Positions 1-10,415 of a stretch of 64,000 nt of DNA are shown here, one piece after another. The notes under the pieces were generated by a model. It worked only from the letters and a program-made list of their open reading frames with translations. It made no database searches and had not been told where the DNA came from. Within the stretch, counting starts at the first letter, position 1; every line of letters begins with the position of its first letter. Origin of the DNA: Pelodera strongyloides (taxonomy: Eukaryota > Nematoda > Chromadorea > Rhabditida > Rhabditidae). The stretch covers positions 1-64,000 of the forward strand of contig JAANDG010000533.1 of the NCBI GenBank assembly GCA_036852015.1, read 5' to 3'. Position numbers and translations under genes: made by a program.

Positions 1-312
1 AACGCCCGATGGCGATGCAAATGTTTCAGATAAACTATGACCAACTTTGACTTGGTAGTACGATTTGACAAGAATGATTGTATCCAATAAAGAAGGTAGG
101 ATCTGGAATCACTTCGCAACTAATTTATCTGCCTAAAATGCGTACATATAGTTCTAGTCACATTTCAAATCCTCCACGAAACAAATAGCTCGACAAGACA
201 AGATGCACTAACTACTTACGTAAGCTCAGTTTCGTTACTTTTTCACTGCGGAGCTAGAGAGCGGAGTGCAGTAGACATGGCCATGGGAAAGGCACTCTGG
301 TTTCCAGGGGAC

Positions 313-470
313 GGTTCCAATAAAATTTACGCTGGGGTAGGTTACAGGCGTCTCCTGTTCAGCATGCTCTCTCGTTTCTCTGATTTTGACAGGCTGCGAG
401 AGAAATCCGAGAGAGCACGCTAAAGAGGAGACGCCTCTAACCTACCCCAGCGGTAATTTTATTGGAACCG
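313..470. repeat. Palindromic element, about 158 bp
   Basis: The left arm starts GGTTCCAATAAAATTTACGC and the right arm ends with its near-perfect reverse complement. Inside, an arm carrying GGAGACGCCT pairs with AGGCGTCTCC. The element is bounded by a repeated CAGGGGACGGTTCCAA (about 305-320 and 474-489), which looks like a target or boundary duplication. It lies upstream of, or in an intron of, the first lectin gene. Confidence 0.8.
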
Positions 471-618
471 GCCTCAGGGGACGGTTCCAAGTTGCGTTCC
501 TGTGACTGCGTTCCTTTGTTGCTTTGGCGGCCACCCCAATCTATATGTGGTACTCTAGAGTTTTATTGATGTTCCAGTTAGTTATATTATTATGAAACCT
601 CATATTTTTTTTACACAG

Positions 619-1525
619 AACTGTACAAGAAAGTTGCTGGATACTTACAACCGTCCCGCGCGGATTCAATCCGGCAGCGACCTTACCCAAGATTTCAATG
701 GGACAGCGTTCGTTTTACTATAAATACGGTGTGTGTATGAGTGTATGGGATGTTAAGTGCACACGCCTGTGTTAATTTGTTAATATGCATGTGTAATGTT
801 CTAAGCATTTTTTTCGATTAGCACCTCTGGATCGGACTTCACAAAATAAGCAACAACATAAATGGCGGCGAATGGCTCAATAAATACCATGAACCTTTGG
901 ACTATAGAAACTTCAGAAAGGTTTCACCGATCAATGGAGGCAATAGTGCAGCTGTTGTAAGTCATTCCAGTCGGTACTTCAATAAAAAATTTGAAGTGGA
1001 GCTTCATTTGTCGCTTTATATTTGCGCCGGAAACATTTCTCTCCTTTGCGACTGACTAAATTTGCGCCTGACGGCCTAACGCCTGACTACTCGTCATTCG
1101 ATAAAGCGCTTTAACAGTCGGTTTTTGAAAATCTCTTGTATTCCTTGTTTTTGTTTAGATTAACATGGATCACTTCGCTGAGAATGAATATACTTGGATG
1201 GCCAATCCCATTCATTGGTGGGGTTATGGAGCCGTTTGCGAGCAGAGTGTGGATACCTCTGGAGCCGGGTGCCGTTCACCCGCCTCCCCCGCCTCCCGCG
1301 CCGCTAACGGAAGCCACGATAGGTTCGTGGCGTTTCTCTTCTACTTCATTCATTCGATTGTTGCGGTTAGCAGACGAAACTCTTATAACCATTTCAAATT
1401 AAATTTCATTACGAGGAATGTTCTGCCACTGTATTCGACAAAACAATTGCATAGACAATTTTCATGGCCCCGTTCTCATCAATTATCAACAAAAAAAATC
1501 CTTTTCAGTGTGCAGCGTGTGCTAA
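619..1525 (+). CDS. C-type-lectin-like protein, 3' part of gene (copy 1)
   Basis: Four exons are seen: 619-707, 822-956, 1159-about 1322 and 1509-1525. The 89-nt first exon encodes LYKKVAGYLQPSRAD and ends WDS. The second holds the lectin signature LWIGLH, PLDYRNF and NSAAV. The third has W..NP, WWGYGAVCEQ and a Pro/Ala-rich tail. The last is a tiny exon giving C-S-V-C-stop. Exon sizes and phases match the two complete paralogues at 10.4 and 17.6 kb, whose signal-peptide exon is not found here, so the 5' end is missing, diverged or lies before the window. C-type lectin domains are secreted or extracellular sugar- or pathogen-binding folds, often immune in worms (family knowledge). The donor of exon 3 is uncertain: the phase works only with an AG|GTTCGT donor and a shifted acceptor, so this copy may be degenerating. 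Confidence 0.65.
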
Positions 1526-1929
1526 TGGACCATTATCATTGGAATATTGTGACGCAAAAAAAAAGATATTTTCATAAAAATGTTGTGTTCTCTGTTTTAA
1601 TTTATACATTATTAATATATACATTACTGGTAATACTTAATTTGAATAAGCCAATAAGCGAAGTGTGTGCTTGTTTGGATATGCCCAGAAAATTCTAGCA
1701 GAGACAGAACCCCTCGCGATTATACAGAAGTCATAAATCGTAGTGGTTTATGTCGATCGATAAATTTTGGAAATTCATTAATAAAAGAAATAAAAAGATA
1801 CAAATAACTTTTTCCTTTTTTGAAAATAGAAGGATTAAAGTTAAATCAAATTAGAAACACTCTGGTGAATCTTGGATTAAAAAATCACATTTCTCCGTTG
1901 TGGAGATGTTATCAACCTTTTTTTCAGTG

Positions 1930-1943
1930 TGCACCGTGTGCTG
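1930..1943 (+). pseudogene. Second, relict terminal lectin exon
   Basis: After a TTTTTTTCAG acceptor the sequence TGTGCACCGTGTGCTGA repeats the last exon at 1509-1525 and would encode C-T-V-C-stop. The flanking GTGCTGATGGA is also shared with the last exons at 12021 and 19818. It is either a leftover of tandem duplication or an alternative last exon of copy 1. Confidence 0.45.
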
Positions 1944-1986
1944 ATGGAATACTATTATAGAATTCTGTGACATCTAAATAAATTTA

Positions 1987-2335
1987 AAGGGACAGGCCCA
2001 TCAAAATAAACCTATATTTACGATAAGTTCATAATGACTATGAAGCATTTTTATTACAATATATACAAACTAAATTTCACCATTATTCGCCCTAGACAAC
2101 TTTTTTCCAATGCGCTCAACGCATATGTATACCATAAAACTGCAGATTTCAAAGCTAATATGCAAATTTAATCCATTTAATTTTCCGTAAATTTCATTGA
2201 CGACAAGGATATTTGCGCTTTACGGTATGCATTTGAGCTGAGCGCACGGAAAAAATTTTCCATGGCAAATAAATGTGAATTTATTTGCTGTATTGTAAAA
2301 ATGCTTGATAGTCACTATGGACGTATCGTAATATA
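1987..2335. repeat. Truncated copy of the AAAGGGACAGGCCCATCAA palindromic element
   Basis: The left end and internal arms (ATTACAATATATACAAACTAAATTTCACC and its inverse) match the intact element at 13411-13807. The right terminal repeat is missing: sequence stops at AATATAG and runs into the next palindrome at 2341. Confidence 0.75.
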
Positions 2336-2340
2336 GAATT

Positions 2341-2782
2341 TTATCGTGGAAAAGAGTCCTGAATGGTAAGTTTGGTTTCATCCTACTTAAAACTAGGAAA
2401 AGAGAAAATAGTTGAATAGGTTGCTATAAAAAATTTACCTAGCAGAGGTTATTCAAACTAGGCCTTTATAACCAAACTGGTCATTTCACTTATGCTAATA
2501 ATTTTCCGATTTTAGCTCGAAAACTTCACTACGCGGTAGACTCTGAAACAGATTTTCGCATAGAATAAACAGAGAATGTGTATTCCAGACCAAAGAGTAG
2601 CCTGGTGAAAAAGGAAATAATAGCATGATCGAAAGGCAGCTGGTCATTACAAAGGCCTAGTTTGAGCATAACCTCTGCATAGAGTAAATTTTTTATAGCA
2701 ACCTATTCAACTATTGTTCTCTTTTCCTAGTTTTAAGTAGGATGAACCCAAACTACCATTCAGGACTCTTTTCCACGATAAA
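2341..2782. repeat. Long inverted-repeat element (TTATCGTGGAAAAGAGT ends)
   Basis: The left arm TTATCGTGGAAAAGAGTCCTGAATGG is mirrored at 2757-2782. Inner arms (AGAGGTTAT..AAACTAGGCCTTT) pair with AAAGGCCTAGTTTGAGCATAACCTCT. A related copy occurs at about 4413-4852. No coding capacity is seen, so it is MITE-like. Confidence 0.8.
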
Positions 2783-2814
2783 TATTGTCCTCTTTTCACA
2801 TGAGCAATTTACAT

Positions 2815-3236
2815 CTGAGGCTCCGAGACGAGATCTAAGTGTACGATTTCTTTCTTATCGATAGATGATGGTATTTGCTTCCAAAAACCTGCCTATGAAG
2901 CAACGCTTTTATTAGAGGAATAATCAGGATAATGCTTTGAATTCTATCAAATTGTTTTACCATAGTCGTTGTAATTGTGTGTGCCCCGAGGGGATCTGGG
3001 GACTTAATAGAAAATAAGGTGCAAATAACTAGATACCCTCGGACACTACATAAGAGCCAGAACCCTCGGGACACAAAGGCTACTGTCAAAAATTTTGATA
3101 GAATTCTAAGCATTATATTAATTTATTCCTTCTAATAAAGCTTTTGCTTCATATGGCATGTTTATTGAAGCAAATATCATCACCTATCGATAAGAAGAAA
3201 AATGTACACTTATATGTCGTGAGCCTCCTCATTAAA
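2815..3236. repeat. Degenerate palindromic element of the GGAGGAGGCTCACGAG family
   Basis: The ends GAGGCTCCGAGACGAGA and GTCGTGAGCCTCCTC, with inner arms around CTTATCGATAGATGATGG and CATCACCTATCGATAAG, form an imperfect hairpin. The best copy of this family is at 40281-40652. Confidence 0.65.
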
Positions 3237-3439
3237 TGCGTGGTCACCGTTTTGGCCTTTATGTATATACATATACTTTTTATTATCTGTCTAATTTATA
3301 AAGCATAGGTTTTGAAAATTTTGGCAAGACAAGAAATGCGGCAACTGCGAACTCGGGGAGAGAATTGGAGTTACTACATTACTGTTACTGTAGATATGAA
3401 ACTGACTGCGTTCCAGAAACCAGTTAAATGGAGAGGACA

Positions 3440-3825
3440 GAAAAAAGTTCCTCAATTATTGTGCGAATGTCCGGAATTTGAAATATTTCTGTAAAACGCA
3501 TTCTTTGCAACTAGAACTCACAGAGTATTCCCCGGCAAACAGTTCGGCAGTACCGTAGTCAGAACGATTTTTGCGCTTTATGCATTACATATTGGAAACG
3601 CTTTTTATAATTGTAGAATGTTTTTCATTCGTTTAACAATACTGGCAGGGAAGAAGCAAATAATCCGACTAACCGTAAAAACTTATTTGACGTTGTGACT
3701 ACGTACCTGGCCGAACAGTTAGCTGGGGAATAACTCTGTGATTTAGGTGCAAAATGCGTTTTCACAGTAATATTTCTGAAGTCCGGACATTTGCGCTTTT
3801 GAACGGATTTTCGAAAAAAAACTAC
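3440..3825. repeat. Degenerate copy of the GGGAGAGGCCCACG palindromic family
   Basis: The arms around GTCCGGAATTTGAAATATTTCTGT, AGAACTCACAGAGTATTCCCCGGCAAACAG and GTACCGTAGTCAGAA reappear inverted between 3690 and 3820. The intact family member is at 20568-21027. Confidence 0.7.
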
Positions 3826-3834
3826 AGTGAGGAA

Positions 3835-4115
3835 ACTTGGTCGGGCCCCGGCATACACTGGGCCCGAAAAGGGGGGCCTACGCCTCGCCTACGCCTCGCC
3901 CATACGCCTCGACAGACACAGAAAAGGTGGGAGGCTGGTGCGCCTGGTGCGGCCGAGTGTAGGCGTGGTGTAGTGAACTAAATACACACGAAAGTTGAAG
4001 ATCGAGTCCTCAGGCCTACACCCGGCCCATCCTGGGCCGGTGGCCGCCAACACGCCAGGAATGGGGGGTCGGCCGCTGCCGGGCACCCGTTGTTGTAGGC
4101 GCGCCCGGCCAAAGT
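3835..4115. repeat. GC-rich hairpin (GGCCC..GGGCC) element
   Basis: GGGCCCGGCATACACTGGGCC and repeated CTACGCCTCGCC units on the left pair loosely with GGCCTACACCCGGCCCATCCTGGGCC on the right. A second copy lies at about 44555-44860. Its high GC contrasts with the AT-rich surroundings. Confidence 0.65.
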
Positions 4116-4302
4116 TTCGCTTGTATTCCATGAAAATCAACATCTTAACAAAAAAATCGCCAATCGATCAATAACTAGTCTTCAATCATGCCTCGCTCGC
4201 TCACTCGCCTTCATAGCTAACCTGAAATAACCACCACGGCTGGTTGCATGTGCCAAGTTGCAATTAATTTTAGAAACTCGTGTGCACAACAATCTAAGTT
4301 CT

Positions 4303-4860
4303 TAAGGAGGAGGCTCAGAGATAAGTGCTCAATGGTTCTTTTATCGAAGATGATTTATTAGTTCCAAAGACATGCTTACAATGCAAAAGCTTTTAACTGG
4401 AAGGAGTAATTTATCGTGGAAAGAGTTGAATGGAAAGTTTGGGTTCATCATGTTTAAACGACGACAATGCCAAATTTGAATCGATTCTATAAAAAGTGAA
4501 CAAAATCCTGTGTTTATTTTCAAATCCGGCATATTTAATACCCAACTTCATTATTTTATTTCATTAGCTTTCCGATTTTTAACAGCATGGCATGGCAAGC
4601 TCTGGAATATGCCCACTTTTTTGAAGTTGCAGAGCCTAACACCTGGAACTGGCATTGCTGTTTAACAAATTACTGTCAAAAAATGGACGACATTAAAAAA
4701 ATAGCCAGTTGGGTATAATAGCCGATTTGAAATACACAGGATTTGTTCACTTTTTATAGCATCCGATTCAAATATTGGCCTTTTTCGTAGTTTTAAGACA
4801 TGATGAAACCCAAACTTCCATCAAGTACTCTTTTCCACGATAAAATATGTACTCTTTTCA
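4303..4860. repeat. Nested repeat: GGAGGAGGCTC-type end with an inserted inverted repeat
   Basis: TTAAGGAGGAGGCTCAGAG at 4303 is the left end of the 40281-40652 family. Within it, the TTATCGTGGAAAGAGT element (about 4413-4852) has paired arms around GTTTGGGTTCATCATG and CATGATGAAACCCAAAC. The right end of the outer element is not seen. Confidence 0.6.
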
Positions 4861-5644
4861 CAGTCCTATTTCAAGTTAAAGGGTCAGCCATTTCAGTAAC
4901 CCCTATTTTAGCTGACTCAATCTGATACTCCGTGTCAATATGGTAGGATTCATTTTTTTTTCAATTCCAGCGCAAAACACAGTATTCAGCATTACCATAG
5001 CCATCATACCCAACAATCCACCACAGTTGCCACGCATGTTTGGCATACTGGGCACGGCAATTTCGTTGTTGTCGAATCAGCACGGATGGGCGTGACAACT
5101 ACGATAGATTGTTGTGTATGACTGCTACGGTAAATGATGATAAGTGCGTGAAATTTGGAAAAAAATTGACCAAAGCACCTACATATTTGTTACGGAGAGC
5201 AGGTCATCAAAAAATTAATCGAGCACACTTCAGCAAAAGACTGGCGACGATAGGGCGAAGTCGCCATGCACCATTTATCTGATTCTGCATCATGTTTGCA
5301 TTTTCCGTAATTCGTCGCGCCTACTTATTGCTACGCCAACGTTTTGTGCCAGGGACACGGGTTCGCCGCGCACCACTCGAGTTTCACCGTTAGGTGTTAT
5401 AATTTATTTGTTTGTTAGAAGGTTGTAGGATTCAGGTAACAATAGTTCTTAAAAACAAGCAGAGATCGTTCGGAGGCTATGGAAAAATATGTGTATTTTG
5501 AAATGGACTGGATTGATATGTTTGAATTGATGAGCTCGATTTTATTCTATCACACCTTTGCATATGATGCGTGGGGAGCATTTATCCCAAATCTGTTTCA
5601 AACCCTGGCTGTTATACCTATTTTCCTATTTGTCAGAATTTTGA

Positions 5645-6036
5645 CGAGCCACGAGAAAAAGTTTTCTCAATTTGCTTGCACAGAGTGTCCCGATTACCAG
5701 AAATATGACTGTGAACCGCATTGTTCACCTAGAACCGCAGAGTTATTATTATACCCGCAATTGCAGTTACCGCAGTCCACGTCAAAATGGGGTTCGGTTT
5801 ATAAACGTCCACTATCATGATTAAAAGAATGAAGATATTTCTACGATTATAACAAGGAGTTTTCAATACTTACTGCCCTCCGAAAAGCAAAAATTGACTC
5901 TGACTACGGTAAATGGCCGATCAGTTTGCCGGGAATTATTCGCGATTTCAGGCAAAGAAATGCGGTTACAGTAATAAAAGTTCCTGCCATTCTGTACAAT
6001 TAAATTGGGAAAAAATCTCTGGCCTGTCCCTTTAAA
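5645..6036. repeat. Palindromic element, GGGAGAGGCCCACG family, diverged
   Basis: CACGAGAAAAAGTTTTCTCAATTTGCTTGCACAGAGTGTCC and AACCGCATTG..CTAGAACCGCAGAGTTATT are mirrored at 5890-6036, which ends CTGGCCTGTCCCTTTAAA. Compare 20568-21027. Confidence 0.65.
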
Positions 6037-6359
6037 TCGGTGCTACAGCCGGGTTTTGAAAACTACATTCCCATGAAAATAAGTATGATTAGAATAAAGC
6101 TATTCCCGCCATCAATCAGAATGTGCTCAATCATGCCTCCTCCCCACATAGGTGACTGGAAATAACCACCCCGGCTGGTTGTATGTGCCAAACAGAATGT
6201 ATAGTTATAATATTAGTTTTAGACACTCGTGTGCACAAACAAGCTGGAGTTTCTTAAATCATTTTTTGTTTTGAGAATTCCATATGTTCTTTGATCCCTT
6301 TCATAAAAGAACATTGGTGATTTGTAGATTGAATTATGAAATTGTTTGAGCGTTGTTGT

Positions 6360-6757
6360 CTTTTTATCTAATCATACTGATTCATTTGAATGTAGTTTTC
6401 GAAATCAGCAATGATATAAATAAGATTTAGTAACAATAGTTCGTTTAAACCGAACCCTGAAACAGGTACGTTGTGTTCAGCGGCGCGCACTTTAGCCCCG
6501 CCCCAAGGTGAACAGAGAACAAGCTTCAGACATTTCTTCCGCATGTTTTTCAAATTTTACTTATTTGGCCATAAATTTGGTTAAAGTTCATATTTTTAAC
6601 TGAAATTTTCGCAGGTAATCTAAAATATGCTCTTTTAACTAACTAGATCGGAAGAATCCCATTGTTTGGTCTAGGAACAAATTCAGGGTGGAAACTGGAA
6701 AAAAGGACTCTCTGATGTAACCCAAACTATGTTAGCGCTATCGCGCTAACAAAGGAA
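6360..6757. repeat. Copy 1 of a direct repeat that is re-found, interrupted, at 7790-9068
   Basis: Shared blocks are TAGTAACAATA, GGCGCGCA..TTAGCCCCGCC, CACATGTTTTTCAAATTTTACTTATTTGGCCATAA, CAGGGTGGAAACTGGAAAAAAGG and CTCTCTGATGTAACCCAAACTATGTTAGCGCTATCGCGCTAACAAAGGA. This copy lacks the two insertions found in the other one (7848-7984 and 8227-9015) and so serves as the empty site for both. Confidence 0.8.
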
Positions 6758-7057
6758 ATCAATATAAAACTATGAATTCAATCAAAATTTTGGATCGTAA
6801 AAAATAGTTGATTTCCATAGTGGGCATGCAAATTTTGTGCTTGCTTGCAAAATGACTTGTAAATTTGCATGTTTAGCTTTGAAGTCTACCTTGCATACGA
6901 TAGGTTATTTTATTTGACTTCGAGTTCTTAGATTAATTAATTCCTCCAAACTAAAGCGCTGAACCTTATAATACTTGTTTTTTGGAAGATAAACCCATTA
7001 TCCTTCGATAAAAGGAAACTAGTTGAGCACTTCATTCTCGTGAGCCTCCTCCTTTAA
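6758..7057. repeat. Palindromic element, GGAGGAGGCTCACGAG family
   Basis: ATCAATATAAAACT..GAATTCAATCAAAATTTTGGATCGTA and the right end CTCGTGAGCCTCCTCCTTTA closely match the element at 40281-40652. The left terminus is replaced by the end of the preceding repeat. Confidence 0.65.
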
Positions 7058-7062
7058 AAGCT

Positions 7063-7502
7063 CAAGCGCAAGCCCACGTATGGAAAGTTTTCCCTACTTT
7101 GTCTGAGTTAAATCTTCATATTACACAAACGCGGTGCGGCTGCGAAAACCGTTTTGCATAATATGCAAAATTGGGGAAGACATTTGCGAAAGAAGATCCA
7201 CAGTTCGTTACCGTACTCAACACCCAAAATAGTTAAAAGGGGTTTCTAGTTTCTGGACGTGCACCGGGTTGAAAACCAAAACAAATATGTTATGATTAAA
7301 TCAATAGCCAGAAGCATTTTACTATGCAACAGTTTAGACGTTTAGGCTCAGAAACGCTTTTTCAGCTCAAACTGCAGTACATTTCTGAAAATCTTCTTTC
7401 GCGAATATCTTCCCCAATTTTGCATGCTAAAAGCAAAACGGGAGACTTATCACAGAAAAATTGGGGAAAACTTTTATTTACGTGGGCCTGTGCCTTTAAA
7501 TT
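7063..7502. repeat. Imperfect inverted repeat, CCCACGTA..GTGGGCCTG ends
   Basis: GGGAAGACATTTGCGAAAGAAGAT on the left pairs with ATCTTCTTTCGCGAATATCTTCCCC on the right. The outer ends TTTAAA..GCCCACGTA and TACGTGGGCCTGTGCCTTTAAA also pair. It is MITE-like and has no gene. Confidence 0.65.
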
Positions 7503-7847
7503 ATGATTCCTTGACCAATTTGAGCATTATCGTTTTTAGATTGAATTTTGCTTTCATGGTTTTTAGATTGAACTTTGCAATTGTTTGACGATCCCGACTT
7601 AACTAATTCGCTTTAGAGGGTTGCAGTCACTACAAAATCATATTTTTCTTCGAGTTTCCTTGTATTTAGTAAAGAATAGAGAAACATACTTTACCAAAAC
7701 CGAATAATTTGAACTCCAACTCTTACCTAGTTAACGTGTTAACTAGTTACCTAGTTAGTTAGTTAATTGAATTAACTAGTTGGCAATAATAATAAGATTT
7801 AGTAACAATAATTACTTTTGCCCTGAAGCTGAAACGTTGTAAGTTGT

Positions 7848-7984
7848 GTTTCAATGTTCGCACCGCGTGAGTAGCTGGGCCTCTTAAACGTGCCTAGCCT
7901 GTGTGTGTGTCTATCTCTTTCATTGACATTGTCCGTTTGTTAAATCGTATTGCTTGAATAAAGAGTTATATTTGAAAAAAAAAA
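7848..7984 (+). mobile_element. Retroposed transcript-like insertion with poly(A)
   Basis: About 135 bp absent from the paralogous copy at 6360-6757 interrupts the block between GTTGTGTT and CGGCGCGCA. It ends in AATAAA (7957-7962), then 12 nt, then ten A (7975-7984). A polyadenylation signal followed by an A tail at an insertion boundary is the mark of reverse-transcribed RNA. The source RNA is not recognised and no clear target duplication is seen. Confidence 0.6.
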
Positions 7985-8226
7985 CGGCGCGCATGTTAGC
8001 CCCGCCTCCTAGGGTGCACAGAGACACAACCAACCAACCAACAAACAGACATTCTTCCACATGTTTTTCAAATTTTACTTATTTGGCCATAATTTTGGTT
8101 GAAGTTGATATTTTTATCTGAAAATTTCGCAGATAATCTAAAATATCTCTTTTAACTAACTAGCTCGAAAGAATTTCATTTTTTCGTCTAGGAACAAATT
8201 CAGGGTGGAAACTGGAAAAAAGGGCT

Positions 8227-9015
8227 ATGAAATAAAATGAGACGAAACAAAAACTCCGTTTGGCAATTTGCCAAGGTACCGTAATCTTTCGCTGTTGGAC
8301 CATTTGGCTCCGCCCCCTGGCGTCATTCGAGGTCGTGTTGTTGTGCTGTGCGGTCGTTCGTGTTTTTTCGCTAATTTTTGTTGTTATTTCGTTAATTTTT
8401 GTTGTGTATTTGTTTTTTATGCTATTTTTGCAGGACTGCATGACAGATTTTGACTAGAAGAAGGCTCAGGGCCAGTTTCGACTAGAAGAAGGCTCGGTGA
8501 AATTGGAAAAACAGCTTTCGAACTCAGAGAAAGGTTTGTTTTTCTCTTTTTTTTTGGTTCTGCCCGCTTTAACTCGTTTTTGATGCTGTATTTTTTGTGT
8601 CCGTATTGTCCAGGCTTTCCTTTGTGCATTTTCGTGTCCTATATAACTGTTCGATATTTCAGTCGTTCAATGATGTGGTGTTCACGCGCACGACCGCCGG
8701 CAACAGCATGGATCCCCAGAAAAGAGCAGCAATAAAAACGTTGATCGAAATTAATAAAAAATTCATCCCTTTGAAGTGTGTCATTGTTTGAGCGGTTTCT
8801 TTTGTTCTCCCCTTGAAAAATGCCAATTCTCTTTCTTTTCCACTTCTATTTTCCGAAAACATAGTGGAAATCATCATCAATTTGCGTCTCGTTCAAAAAA
8901 ATAATATTCCCGCCAAAATGTGGGCGGGACTTGGCAAATGGTCCAACAGCGAAAAGACTACGGTACCTTGGCAATTTGCCAGAAGGAGTTTTTGTTTCGT
9001 CTCATTTTATATCTT
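8227..9015. mobile_element. About 790-bp terminal-inverted-repeat element with an apparent 11-bp target duplication
   Basis: The first about 90 bp (AATGAGACGAAACAAAAACTCC..GCCAAGGTACCGTA..GCTGTTGGACCATTTGG) are repeated inverted at the right end. AAAAAAGGGCT flanks both sides (8216-8226 and 9016-9026), while the related locus at 6710-6720 has one copy. The interior has no recognisable transposase. Long terminal inverted repeats with 9-11-bp duplications resemble Mutator-like elements (inference), so this is probably a non-autonomous copy. Confidence 0.75.
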
Positions 9016-9179
9016 AAAAAAGGGCTCTCTGATGTAACCCAAACTATGTTAGCGCTATCGCGCTAACAAAGGATTTACTTTGATGGGCCTGTCAATTTGA
9101 ATTTGTGTGTTATATGTTTTCTTTGTGACTCGACGCACTACCATGAATACAGATAGTTATGGTTATGTAGATAAATTTA

Positions 9180-10415
9180 AATATATAAGGAAAGAATGAG
9201 CAAGCGTGAACCAGTGGCCCATGGTATTCCACGGTGCTCTAGGACATTCCTCGGAATTTCATGTGTGCCCATTGGACCATGGTGTCCCGAATGCAAGGGT
9301 ATTCCAAAGGTGTCTCAGGAAGAAAAATAAGTTGACAGTACCTTCAGAGTAACAATTCAAACATTGATGATACAGTAACACTCTATTGGAGCTCGTTATA
9401 GTGCTTATTTCTTACTGGTTCTGTTGTGTTGTGGTTGTTCAATACATGTTTATTATTAAACGAATTACTGTATGATGTTGAGTTCATCACGAAAATCACC
9501 GCGAAAAGATCCAGCAGATCAATTGCAATCAATACGTAATGGGGGGGGGGGTTGTGCTCGTTATTATTATTATGATACGTTTTCGCTTTGATGATGGGGG
9601 ACACAGGAAAGCTGCGTAGATTACATGAGTAATAATAAAAATTCGTTTCTACTAATAAATTATTATACAGGATGCGGTGTGACTGCTACTACGATGGTAA
9701 ATACACGACCGGTAGTCGTCCCGATAGCGGGTACCGAACCCAGTAGGTAGGCAGGCATCAGATGTATAGTGAGGGATGCGGGCCCTCTTGCACCAATATC
9801 TGCCTCTTTTGGATTTCCCGGGTAATTATTGCATTCAGTGTAAACAAAATTCGATATGATTCCATATATATAAATAATGCTCATAACTACCCACTCTATT
9901 ACAATAATATGTCTCTTGTACAACAAACCCTCTACCTACAATGACCGAAAATGTAAACTGGTTTACATGATGACCAATACTCCATTGAAGAGCAAGTAAG
10001 TTCCATGTATGTAATCAATCTGCTACAAGATTCGGGCATGGATGAAGAAAAGATCCCATGATGCCAGGTGTACTTCAAAATAGCCGCATTGTTTTTGGAG
10101 CTTTGCAACATGTACTTTTTTAATCCTCAAATGAAAATAAACCCGAAGGCTAACGTTTCATTTCAACGACCTGGGCAATTCCACCAATGTTTCCCTAATC
10201 TAATCCATTTCTTATGCCCCAAATCCCAAAGGCTCCAAAGAACTGTATTTGTATTTCTTTGCTTGTGCTTGCACGATTTACTACTGGGAATATTGTGAAA
10301 GCAACTCTGTTCTGTGGGCGTTCTAATTTTTATTATATTCTTTATGAACCTAATAAAGTTGATGATATCTGGCACTATAAAAGAGACATAAACCGCTATT
10401 CAATCGAACTTCGGC
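9180..10415. repeat. Segmental duplication, left copy (upstream flank of lectin copy 2)
   Basis: Blocks of this stretch recur at 14750-14935 and 15890-17586: the GAATGAGCAAGCGTGAACCAG/TTCCACGG block, the TTGGAGCTCGTTATAG..ATACATGTTTATTATTAAACGAATTAC block, the TGCACCAATATCTGCCTC block, and the CTTTGCTTGTGCTTGCA to TATA-box block directly before the lectin start. It includes a run of G at 9540-9550. No gene was found inside; it holds the duplicated 5' flank of the lectin gene. Confidence 0.75.
10376..10383 (+). promoter_or_regulatory. TATA box of lectin copy 2
   Basis: TATAAAAG sits 40 bp before the ATG at 10416. The same motif and spacing precede lectin copy 3 (17547-17554) and the decayed copy (12273-12280), so the core promoter was duplicated with the gene. 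Confidence 0.65.

Noticed and set aside
5040..5820. Two plus-strand frames of 80 and 113 codons
   Set aside because: The second overlaps a palindromic element; neither has a splice context or recognisable motif.
8260..8880. Several 60-90 codon frames inside the 8227-9015 element
   Set aside because: They derive from terminal repeats or T-rich sequence and show no transposase motif.
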